A stretch of DNA of 5,135 bases from an archaeon (lineage in GTDB: Archaea; Asgardarchaeota; Hermodarchaeia; Hermodarchaeales; Hermodarchaeaceae), in contig JABXGU010000816.1 in the NCBI GenBank assembly GCA_016550415.1, positions 1-5,135 of the forward strand. Reading direction: 5' to 3'. A model generated the notes under the pieces. That model was given only the letters and a program-made list of their open reading frames with translations. It made no database searches and had not been told where the DNA came from. The translations under genes and the position numbers were made by a program. This document shows, one piece after another, positions 1 through 5,082 of this stretch. Position 1 is the first letter of the stretch, and each line of letters starts with the position of its first letter.

Positions 1-341
1 AAATTCTTCGTTTTGCAGCTGCACACCATCAAATTGGGAGCGCACTCAAGATTCTTGGTATCACTGATGAAACAAAAGAAATAGCAGGTGTCATTCTAGG
101 GAAATCTCCCAAAATCCTACAACGTGCTTTTATACGGTTCCTAAATGAAACAGGAGCTCAGAGTTCTGTAGAAGCTCTGGATATCATAACTAACGAAAAA
201 GAAGAAGAACTCCTAAAAACCTTCAAAATTAGTTCAGTAGAACTCGCTGCAACAACGCTCTCTCAAGAAAGCCAAGATAGACGCCAAGCCATCAAGAAAA
301 TCATCTATGACCGTTGTGCACTCCTATCAATTACCCACTAG
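1..341 (+). CDS. cgi121: KEOPS complex subunit Cgi121 (C-terminal part, 5' end outside window)
   Basis: The reading frame enters from the left edge (first full codon at 3) and ends at TAG 339-341, giving 112 visible residues. Cgi121 is the KEOPS subunit that binds the tRNA 3' CCA end and positions tRNA for Kae1/Bud32, which transfer threonylcarbamoyl to A37 (t6A). The visible part fits the family: a helix with the QI..AL...GI pattern at residues 10-20 (family form RQI.EAI...G), a hydrophobic strand (IAGVILG, 27-33), an acidic NEKEEELLKTFKIS segment at 64-77 like the E.LI.E.FKI stretch of methanogen Cgi121, and a C-terminal YDRCALL (102-108) matching the usual ER.ALL ending. Family proteins are about 140-180 residues, so some 30-60 N-terminal residues are missing. 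The t6A enzyme TsaC lies about 0.7 kb away on the other strand. The assignment rests on recalled family patterns, not on an alignment. Confidence 0.8.
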   Translation, partial: ILRFAAAHHQIGSALKILGITDETKEIAGVILGKSPKILQRAFIRFLNETGAQSSVEALDIITNEKEEELLKTFKISSVELAATTLSQESQDRRQAIKKIIYDRCALLSITH

Positions 342-361
342 CATAGACAAAACGGTTCATG

Positions 362-380
362 AAAAAAACCTTCTATTTTT
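362..380. terminator. Bidirectional oligo-T terminator between convergent genes
   Basis: The 49-base gap between the convergent cgi121 and THUMP genes holds a T5 run on the plus strand (376-380) and a T7 run on the minus strand (368-362). Archaeal RNA polymerase terminates at such oligo-T tracts without needing a hairpin, so each run could end the gene that reads into it. No strong stem was seen. Confidence 0.5.
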
Positions 381-390
381 GACGAAGATA

Positions 391-921
391 TTACTGTTGG
401 TGCAGAGTAAGAATATCTTTTTCACGTAGGAGTGCTAGCCCAGTAACTGGACCTAGTATTTCAACGGCACAAATCCAGTCATAATTCTTAAGGTCCACCT
501 TTCCTGGGAATTGACTGGCTACCTCATGGAGAATTTGATCTCGGTCAAGTTTGGTGTCTCGGCGGTTAAGGTTCACACGGAATTTCTCACTTTTTTGCAT
601 TCGACTTGCCAGTTCTTTACTGCCTGATTTTATCGCCTCTATACTACTCTCAACAACAAGGTCGATGGGTTGAATCTTCAGCAGGTCTCGAATAATCCAT
701 GGCATTTGCTTTGCAATCTTTGAAAGCTTGGCAATAAAATCATGTGGATCTCCTTGCACCCGTGCTACAACCAAGCTGCTTATCCCAGTCATTTTGCACC
801 ATTCAATTTTCTCTGTCTTTAATTCCTCATCGACAATGCGCTGTAACTCATGGCAACTCTCTGCTTCCTGAAAACGGCGGCAAGATATTAGGACGTTGAA
901 GTCGTTTCTAATCGATATCAT
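391..921 (-). CDS. THUMP-domain RNA-binding protein, TAN1-like
   Basis: This is a 176-residue protein starting from ATG at 921. The THUMP domain fills the C-terminal half: FRVNLNRRDTKLDRDQI at 114-130 matches the family pattern F.V...RR......S.E....I, and KVDLKNYDWICAVEILG at 141-157 matches VDL.NPD..V.VEI. The N-terminal half (F-NVLISCRR, then ELQRIVDEEL) resembles the archaeal COG1818 proteins related to yeast TAN1 and human THUMPD1. Those proteins bind tRNA and help an acetyltransferase make ac4C12. No catalytic domain is present, so this is probably an adaptor. A longer frame with TTG at 939 exists. The ATG is preferred because a strong TATA box lies about 29 bases upstream, which puts transcription start within a few bases of the ATG and makes TTG unlikely to be in the mRNA. 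It sits between cgi121 and tsaC, fitting a tRNA role. The partner enzyme is not in the window. Confidence 0.85.
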   Translation of the reverse strand: MISIRNDFNVLISCRRFQEAESCHELQRIVDEELKTEKIEWCKMTGISSLVVARVQGDPHDFIAKLSKIAKQMPWIIRDLLKIQPIDLVVESSIEAIKSGSKELASRMQKSEKFRVNLNRRDTKLDRDQILHEVASQFPGKVDLKNYDWICAVEILGPVTGLALLREKDILTLHQQ

Positions 922-944
922 ACGGTGGAAAAGGTGCAATCACG

Positions 945-955
945 TATTTTTATAT
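945..955 (-). promoter_or_regulatory. TATA box of the THUMP gene
   Basis: Read on the minus strand, 955-945 is ATATAAAAATA, a near-ideal archaeal TATA box in an AT-rich stretch. Its centre is about 29 bases before the ATG at 921. Archaeal transcription usually starts some 22-27 bases past the box centre, so the mRNA should be leaderless or carry only a few bases of leader. No Shine-Dalgarno sequence is visible before the ATG, which agrees. Confidence 0.7.
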
Positions 956-980
956 CTTAAGGGATTTTCCAAATTGCTTC

Positions 981-996
981 AAAAAAGCGCAAAAAA
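981..996 (-). terminator. Double T6 terminator after tsaC
   Basis: Five bases past the tsaC stop the minus strand reads T6 (996-991), GCGC, then T6 (986-981). Two oligo-T runs in tandem are a typical archaeal terminator arrangement. With the TATA box at 945-955 just beyond, this separates tsaC and the THUMP gene into two transcripts although they are co-directional. Confidence 0.65.
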
Positions 997-1000
997 GGGT

Positions 1001-1636
1001 TTAGGCAGTATCGAGCCAAGGACGAAGACTCTCAAGGTCCACAGCTCCAACTCTGATTAGCTGCGGTGGATTCATTGTGCAGTCTACGATGGTCGAATCC
1101 TTTGTATGATAGGTGGAACCTGCATCAAGAACAAGATCAACTTCTTCCCCAACTTGAGCAATTGCATGCTCTGCAGTCCGTGGGCTTGGTTCATTCAAAC
1201 GATTTGCGCTAGTGCCAGTTACACTAGAGCCAGTCTCACGAATAACCTGTAAAGCAATAGGGTGATTAGGAACACGCACAGCCAACGTACTATTCGGACC
1301 AATCACACCCTCAGGAAAAGTCCTAAGTGTTTTAAGAATTAGAGTGAGTCCCCCCGGCCAAAAAGCCGTTGCCAAACTCTTCGCCACCGCAGGCAAGATG
1401 CAAATTTTGTGAACGTCATTAACGCTAGCTGCTAGTACTGGCATTCCCTGTTTTTTTCTTCTTTCCTTAATGGCTAGGATCCTATCAACAACACTTTTGT
1501 CTAGGGGATTACCAGCCAACCCATACGCTGTATCAGTTGGAATAATGATTAGACCACCCTGCCGTATCACTGATGCCGCCTCTCCAATCACCCTAGCATC
1601 AGGTTTTAAGGGGTCAACATGCAGCTGCCTAACCAT
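1001..1636 (-). CDS. tsaC: L-threonylcarbamoyladenylate synthase (TsaC/Sua5, YrdC domain only)
   Basis: This cytosolic enzyme makes threonylcarbamoyl-AMP from threonine, bicarbonate and ATP, the donor KEOPS uses for t6A37 on ANN-decoding tRNAs. The 211 residues form one YrdC domain. PTDTAYGL is at 33-40. The KER of the family's K.R...S.N signature is at 57-59 and its S-A-N is at 143-145 inside TGTSAN. FWPGGLTLIL is at 92-101, RVPNHP at 121-126 and STIVD at 181-185. The length fits single-domain TsaC; the extra C-terminal Sua5 domain (total about 340 residues) is absent. The frame opens further upstream with GTG at 1666, but ATG at 1636 is preferred. A GGTGA site lies 10 bases before the ATG, the family normally begins a few residues before L..DP, and the ten extra residues are Ser-rich with no family match. 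A GGAG only one base before the GTG is too close to serve. The gene diverges from the nucleotidyltransferase at 1693 and is followed by a double T6 terminator. Confidence 0.93.
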   Translation of the reverse strand: MVRQLHVDPLKPDARVIGEAASVIRQGGLIIIPTDTAYGLAGNPLDKSVVDRILAIKERRKKQGMPVLAASVNDVHKICILPAVAKSLATAFWPGGLTLILKTLRTFPEGVIGPNSTLAVRVPNHPIALQVIRETGSSVTGTSANRLNEPSPRTAEHAIAQVGEEVDLVLDAGSTYHTKDSTIVDCTMNPPQLIRVGAVDLESLRPWLDTA

Positions 1637-1692
1637 TTTTGAACTGTCACCGCTAGAATGTGACACACTCCTAGGCTAAAACGTGTTCGAGA
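1637..1692. promoter_or_regulatory. Divergent promoter region between tsaC and the nucleotidyltransferase gene
   Basis: Only 56 bases separate the two divergent starts, so both promoters must overlap here or extend into coding sequence. The minus strand carries a weak TATA-like TTTTAG (1680-1675), correctly placed for a short tsaC leader that includes the GGTGA. On the plus strand GGCTAAAACG (1674-1683) is too close to the ATG at 1693 to be its ordinary TATA box. A CCTAGG palindrome lies at 1671-1676. No convincing plus-strand promoter was found. Confidence 0.35.
1647..1651 (-). promoter_or_regulatory. Shine-Dalgarno site deciding the tsaC start
   Basis: The minus strand reads GGTGA at 1651-1647, complementary to the usual archaeal 16S 3' end (CACCTCC region). 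It stands 10 bases before the ATG at 1636. It supports the internal ATG over the GTG at 1666 and is the clearest such site in the window. Confidence 0.5.
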
Positions 1693-2733
1693 ATGGTAAA
1701 CTTGCGTGCAGTAATCCTCGCCAGTGGTAGGGGTGCCCGGTTTGACCCAATCACCAAGTTCCGTCCTAAACCACTTTTACCAGCCGCTAGCCAACCAATC
1801 TTGAGATATCTACTCCAATCCATAATGGCTGCTGGATTCACCGATATCATCATCACTCTTGGCTATCTTGCACCCCAAATTGAAAATTTTCTTTCAACTT
1901 TACCAAGCAACATTTCCTTCAACCCAGTCTTTGCCTCTAAATGGTTCAAGGGTCCCCTCTCATCACTCACATCAGCAATACCCTATCTTGATGATGAACC
2001 ATTCGTTCTCCTTCCCGCAGACCTATACATTAGTGCCACAAATATACGACACATTCTTGACAGCACGGAAGATGAATTTGCTATTCTATACGACCCCAAC
2101 AAATCCCCAACAGGACCAGTAGTCAAACTTGGCAAAGACAATCTAGTTACTAAATTCTCCATGTTCTCAACCATCGAGTCCAATGCAAAGCCTATTCTTC
2201 CCATCCTAAATTCCACTCCCCAACTATTTAGTCTCATGAAAGAACCCCCAGGAAATAAGGCTACAACAGTCTTTGAGCTTCTTCAGCTCTGGATCAAAAA
2301 AGGCCATTCTATAAAGGCTATTCCAATTGAAACTGAAACCTGGTTTGATGTTGATTTTCCCATCGATTTAATCAACCTGAATAATCATTTACTCACAACA
2401 GCCTGGCCACCTACTCCTATCCCTTCAGGTGAATACATAGCATCAAATACACACCTTGACGGCCCTCTCAATAATGAAAGCCTATCCATTGGTGAACAAA
2501 CACAGGTAAAGGGACCCGTACTCCTAGGCATTGACATAGAAATTGGGAACAAATGCACAATCGGTCCAGGTACAAGCTTGGGAGCTAACACCATCGTTGA
2601 AGACAACACAATGCTTTCTCATTGCATTACCCTACCTCATACAAGGGTTCCAAGTAATGCCGAATTACGAAACGCCATTCTCGACCAAGAGGGCAACATT
2701 ATTCACGGAAGCCCTCAAACCAAAAAAATCTAG
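1693..2733 (+). CDS. Sugar/alcohol-phosphate nucleotidyltransferase with C-terminal left-handed beta-helix
   Basis: A 346-residue protein of the NTP-transferase family, which couples an NTP with a sugar-1-phosphate or similar phosphate to give an NDP-activated product plus PPi. The N-terminal Rossmann-type domain shows LASGRGARFDPIT (9-21) followed by RPKPLLP (24-30), the G.G.R...PKP nucleotide-binding signature. FVLLPADLY (104-112) supplies the metal-binding Asp110. WFDVDFPIDL (217-226) matches the W.DVDTP.DL motif near the end of the catalytic domain. Residues 250-330 hold hexapeptide-type repeats (SIGEQTQVKG, EIGNKCTIGPGTSLGANT) of a left-handed beta-helix, as in GlmU-like and archaeal sugar-1-phosphate enzymes. 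The usual GKP after PKPLLP is SQP here (33-35). It begins a forward run with a CDP-alcohol phosphatidyltransferase 25 bases downstream, so CDP- or UDP-linked headgroup precursors are plausible products. Substrate cannot be fixed from sequence. The start is the first ATG, five residues before the AVILA strand. Confidence 0.88.
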   Translation: MVNLRAVILASGRGARFDPITKFRPKPLLPAASQPILRYLLQSIMAAGFTDIIITLGYLAPQIENFLSTLPSNISFNPVFASKWFKGPLSSLTSAIPYLDDEPFVLLPADLYISATNIRHILDSTEDEFAILYDPNKSPTGPVVKLGKDNLVTKFSMFSTIESNAKPILPILNSTPQLFSLMKEPPGNKATTVFELLQLWIKKGHSIKAIPIETETWFDVDFPIDLINLNNHLLTTAWPPTPIPSGEYIASNTHLDGPLNNESLSIGEQTQVKGPVLLGIDIEIGNKCTIGPGTSLGANTIVEDNTMLSHCITLPHTRVPSNAELRNAILDQEGNIIHGSPQTKKI

Positions 2734-2758
2734 AACTAATCCATGGATGTAATAAGCT

Positions 2759-3382
2759 ATGCCCTCTCGGTTCCGGCTCCGATACATCTTTGGTCGCCCA
2801 ATCCGGTGGGTAGCAAAAGGATTCATCGCTGGAAGAATATCTCCAAATACAATTAGCCTCCTAGCCTTCCTATTCGCTCTACTAGCAAGTCTCCTCCTAA
2901 CATTCCTCCAAAGCTTCCTACTCTACAGCATACTAGTATTTGTTGCTGGATTTCTTGATGGAGTCGATGGTGAAGTAGCTCGCCGCACAAAGCGTGCATC
3001 CCCTGCTGGCGGATACCTCGATTCTTTTTTCGATCGTCTAGCTGACACCATCATTCTCCTCCCCTTCCTGTGGACTCCTCCCCCAACCCCCTGCCTAGGT
3101 CCTGCTTGGATATGGGTCTTTGCAGCAATCACTGGATGCCTTCTAGTAAGTTACTCACGCAGCAGAGCCATTGCAGCGGGTGCCACTGATACAGACGTGG
3201 GACTGGCTGCCCGATCTGAACGCCTTTTCATCCTATTCATCACCAGTCTCCTTAACATCCTCCATCCTTGGATCCCATACCTTGGACTAATTCTCTTCAC
3301 ATTCCTATGCCATCTAACAGTTCTTTTCCGCATCATACACTACCACAAACAACTCAAATCAGCAACACCAAGCAAAACTTAA
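2759..3382 (+). CDS. CDP-alcohol phosphatidyltransferase, probably archaetidylinositol phosphate synthase-like
   Basis: A 207-residue integral membrane enzyme that moves a phosphoalcohol between a CDP-activated donor and an acceptor, with release of CMP. The full family signature D..DG..AR(8)G...D...D is intact: D67, D70, G71, A74, R75, G84, D88 and D92, with the Asp residues as metal ligands and catalyst. The pre-motif ISPNTIS (27-33) is typical. About six hydrophobic segments are visible, near 31-48, 52-68, 95-106, 116-132, 155-168 and 172-191. LVSYSRSRAIAAG (129-141) followed by VGLAARSERLFIL (147-159) resembles the SY.RARAEA and VG.A.R.ERLLIL signatures of archaeal AIP synthases, which join CDP-archaeol and inositol-1-phosphate. 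A dialkylether-type DIPP synthase or archaetidylglycerol-phosphate synthase are alternatives. The start is ATG 2759, with a poor GGATGT site 8 bases before it. It is probably cotranscribed with the gene 25 bases upstream. Confidence 0.9.
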   Translation: MPSRFRLRYIFGRPIRWVAKGFIAGRISPNTISLLAFLFALLASLLLTFLQSFLLYSILVFVAGFLDGVDGEVARRTKRASPAGGYLDSFFDRLADTIILLPFLWTPPPTPCLGPAWIWVFAAITGCLLVSYSRSRAIAAGATDTDVGLAARSERLFILFITSLLNILHPWIPYLGLILFTFLCHLTVLFRIIHYHKQLKSATPSKT

Positions 3383-3385
3383 ACA
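3377..3385 (+). promoter_or_regulatory. Possible TATA box for the comB-like gene
   Basis: ACTTAAACA overlaps the stop codon of the phosphatidyltransferase gene and is centred about 32 bases before the ATG at 3413. That gives a leaderless or near-leaderless start if used. No Shine-Dalgarno site precedes the ATG, which makes an internal promoter attractive. The sequence is only TATA-like and could be chance. Confidence 0.3.
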
Positions 3386-3412
3386 CCCAAATCCCTCTCA
3401 TCCTAAACCACG

Positions 3413-4135
3413 ATGCACACTAACATCAAAATTTTTCACGCAACAGGTCCAGCTGCTCTAAAAAAAGCTGCAGAAAAAAACCACATCATCATACTTGTAG
3501 ATGTACTCCGCGCCAGCAGCACAATAATCACTGCCCTCGCACATGGAGCCACATCAATCATTCCAGTCACGACCATCGAAGAAGCTCGTCAGCTAGCCAG
3601 CAAACTCCCAAACGCCCTTTTGGCAGGTGAACGCGACGCCAATCCTCCACCAGATTTCCATTATGGAAACTCACCCCAGAGCTTCCTAGCCAACAAAATC
3701 CGCAATCACGTAATCATATTAACAACAAGCAACTTTACCAGAACACTGGGCCACCCCCCACCCTCCTCCACAATCCTTGCGGGTGCCTACCTTAACATAG
3801 AGCACGTGGCTCAAACAGCCCGAAACATTAGCAAAGAAAAAGCCCGCCCAATCACCATAATCTCTGCAGGAAGCCTGAACGGAACCTCAGTCGAAGATGA
3901 CCAAGCCTCCAACCACATCGCCATACGAATAAAGAATCCCGATGACCCACCAAGCTACGCTTCCCCCGATGATATCGCCCGTGAATTACTGGTAACAAGA
4001 CATGGCGCCAAACTCGTACAAGCTGGCTACCAAGAAGACATCTATTTCTGCAGCCAACCAAACCGCTACGCCCTCACACCAATCCTCCGCAAAAACGCCT
4101 TCTACCCCTCCAACAAAGAACAACTCCACCACTAA
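3413..4135 (+). CDS. comB: ComB-family 2-phosphosulfolactate phosphatase
   Basis: A 240-residue soluble protein of the ComB family, Mg-dependent phosphatases that convert 2-phospho-3-sulfolactate to 3-sulfolactate, the second step of the phosphoenolpyruvate route to coenzyme M. Family landmarks appear in order: VDVLRASSTIITAL (29-42), GATSIIPV with EEAR (45-59), AGERD (71-75), FHYGNSP (82-88), TTSNFTR (104-110), SAGSLNGTSVEDD (151-163) and a C-terminal QAGYQEDIYFCSQPNRYALTPIL (203-225 region). Length is normal for the family. The usual TTNGT.A loop is changed to TSNFTRT. Only this CoM-type gene is visible: ComA, ComC, ComD and ComE are not in the window, and ComB homologues also occur in organisms without methanogenesis, so the physiological substrate is open. 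It follows the phosphatidyltransferase gene by 30 bases and may be the third gene of its operon or have its own promoter. It converges on the regulator gene at 4194. Confidence 0.88.
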   Translation: MHTNIKIFHATGPAALKKAAEKNHIIILVDVLRASSTIITALAHGATSIIPVTTIEEARQLASKLPNALLAGERDANPPPDFHYGNSPQSFLANKIRNHVIILTTSNFTRTLGHPPPSSTILAGAYLNIEHVAQTARNISKEKARPITIISAGSLNGTSVEDDQASNHIAIRIKNPDDPPSYASPDDIARELLVTRHGAKLVQAGYQEDIYFCSQPNRYALTPILRKNAFYPSNKEQLHH

Positions 4136-4181
4136 TACTACCTTTTAACAATTAGAACGCAAAAGTCTCCCAGGAAATAAT

Positions 4182-4193
4182 GCAAAATTTTGC
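4182..4193. terminator. Palindromic T-tract between convergent genes
   Basis: GCAAAATTTTGC is a perfect 12-base inverted repeat next to the stop of the reverse gene and 47 bases past the comB stop. It gives a T4 run on both strands; another T4 lies at 4143-4146 on the plus strand. It is a plausible short bidirectional termination signal, weaker than the other oligo-T sites. Confidence 0.35.
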
Positions 4194-4868
4194 CTAGTGC
4201 TGCAACCATATTATAGAGCCAAGCTCTGCTGAAAAAAGACAGGGCAAATCAAACTCAATAGCCAACCGATACAGAGCCAAGGCACAAACCTTGCCTCCCC
4301 CAGACACATCAACAAGAATAGTGTTCTCCCAAATCAACTTAGTAGCCAGATTCAAAACCAGCTTATACATCTGCTCCAAATCATCATTGAATATCTCGGA
4401 GGGAACATCATGAATCTCCTTATCCGGCGTCAAACCACTAAGACGACGCCTGGCCGCCTCATCCACAAAATAATGATATTGCTTGGGACGAATCGAGGTC
4501 TCTCTACGAAGCCGCTTTGGCACAGATGTGAAGACACTGGGATCTTCGCCAATCCCACCCACATACACAACAGGCGCATCAACCTCCAAGTAACGCCTTA
4601 CACTCTGAACCCTCTGTGGCACAATACGAGCAGCCTTTTCCTTCCCATCACGGAAACGCTCAATCAAACCATGATTCTCAAGATGCTGCAAATTAAAATA
4701 AAGCATCGCATCCGAAACTTCATCAACAGCCTTCGACACTTTCCTAGCAATGGCAGCCCGCAAAAGAAGACCAGTCTGGGGACCCTCAAGCAACCTGCGA
4801 AGAATTGTCTTACGTGCGGCAACACCGCCAATGACACGCTTGACAAAGTCCACAGACACCCTACGCAA
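4194..4868 (-). CDS. Winged-helix regulator with C-terminal CARF-like domain
   Basis: A 224-residue protein in two parts. Residues 18-95 read as an ArsR-like winged helix-turn-helix: TILRRLLEGP, then AIARKVSKAVDEVSDAMLY, NLQHLENHGLIERF (59-72) and a basic, strand-like wing through RIVPQRV. Residues 98-224 resemble a compact Rossmann-type ligand-binding domain of the CARF group. They hold a first strand and loop VVYVGGIGED (100-109), a second strand YHYFVDEA (131-138), a VPSEIFNDDLEQMYKLV strand-helix segment (155-171), then ILVDVSGGGKVCALAL (184-199), the expected position of the CARF D.TGGTK motif. In known families such domains bind cyclic oligoadenylates or other nucleotides; the ligand here is unknown. 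Csa3 and HFX_2341 regulators have the domains in the reverse order. The start is uncertain: TTG 4868 is the most upstream start codon I see after the in-frame stop, with GTG at 4859 and 4853 as alternatives and no good Shine-Dalgarno site. It probably controls itself or a nearby gene; no CRISPR or cas gene is visible. Confidence 0.82.
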   Translation of the reverse strand: MRRVSVDFVKRVIGGVAARKTILRRLLEGPQTGLLLRAAIARKVSKAVDEVSDAMLYFNLQHLENHGLIERFRDGKEKAARIVPQRVQSVRRYLEVDAPVVYVGGIGEDPSVFTSVPKRLRRETSIRPKQYHYFVDEAARRRLSGLTPDKEIHDVPSEIFNDDLEQMYKLVLNLATKLIWENTILVDVSGGGKVCALALYRLAIEFDLPCLFSAELGSIIWLQH

Positions 4869-4939
4869 CCACCACGACTAATGAACCTGCAAACAGCCTC
4901 TCAAAAAGACTGCAGCACAGCACAATACCATCACAAGAC

Positions 4940-4952
4940 AATAATATAAATT
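4940..4952 (-). promoter_or_regulatory. Possible TATA box of the winged-helix/CARF-like gene
   Basis: On the minus strand 4952-4940 reads ATTTATATTATT-like sequence. It predicts a transcription start near 4920-4925 and a leader of some 50-65 bases. The site is nearly symmetrical, so the plus strand also reads ATAATATAAAT. It is one of two clear TATA-like sites in the AT-rich region upstream of the gene, hence moderate confidence. Confidence 0.4.
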
Positions 4953-4981
4953 GCTCGTAGACTCCAAACATCAACATAATC

Positions 4982-5017
4982 ATAAAACGATACAATAAAA
5001 CATCTATATCATCTATA
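4982..5017. repeat. Short direct repeats in the AT-rich upstream region
   Basis: CATCTATA occurs at 5001-5008 and again at 5010-5017, a 9-base period. Just before it ATAAAAC occurs at 4982-4988 and 4995-5001, a 13-base period. The pairs lie between the two outward-facing TATA-like sites at 4940-4952 and 5055-5061. They could be regulator-binding sites or merely low-complexity AT-rich sequence. The remainder of 4869-5050 shows no gene. Confidence 0.35.
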
Positions 5018-5054
5018 ACGTTGATAAAGATGACGCCAAAAAACGCCTAAATCC

Positions 5055-5061
5055 TTATAAA
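5055..5061 (+). promoter_or_regulatory. TATA box facing the right edge
   Basis: TTATAAA is preceded by CC and stands in an AT-rich stretch, a good archaeal TATA box. A transcription start would be expected near 5081-5086 (TTGTAG), exactly where the base composition changes from AT-rich to G+C-rich. The frame from the ATG at 5030 stops after six codons, and no ATG lies between the box and the window end. Confidence 0.55.
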
Positions 5062-5082
5062 CAAACTTCGTCTTTGCTTGTT

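Noticed and set aside
1634..1666. GTG at 1666 as the tsaC start
   Set aside because: The GGAG before it is one base away, too close to act, and the ten added residues do not fit the family. The ATG at 1636 has a GGTGA at a usable distance.
1470..1679. Forward frame of 69 codons antisense to tsaC
   Set aside because: It lies opposite the conserved N-terminal part of TsaC, has no family features and no promoter or ribosome-binding site.
1859..2752. Several 60-90-codon frames on both strands within the nucleotidyltransferase gene
   Set aside because: All overlap a frame with intact family motifs from start to end, and none shows a motif or sensible composition.
2923..3336. Reverse frames opposite the phosphatidyltransferase gene, rich in Arg
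   Set aside because: They are the expected reverse reading of hydrophobic, C-rich membrane codons. The forward frame carries the complete catalytic motif.
3852..4061. Reverse frame of 69 codons rich in Arg, Gly and Trp opposite the ComB-like gene
   Set aside because: It lies opposite the conserved C-terminal half of ComB and is a compositional shadow.
4410..4949. A 179-codon forward frame with ATG start opposite the winged-helix/CARF-like gene
   Set aside because: Its product is a low-complexity mix rich in Thr, Asn, Pro and His with no recognisable motif, while the reverse frame shows clear wHTH and SGGGK patterns. It is explained as a shadow of the C-rich plus strand.
4982..5017. Start of a CRISPR array
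   Set aside because: The repeats are only 7-8 bases, with periods of 9 and 13, so they do not have the repeat-spacer pattern of an array. The CARF-like gene alone is not evidence for one.
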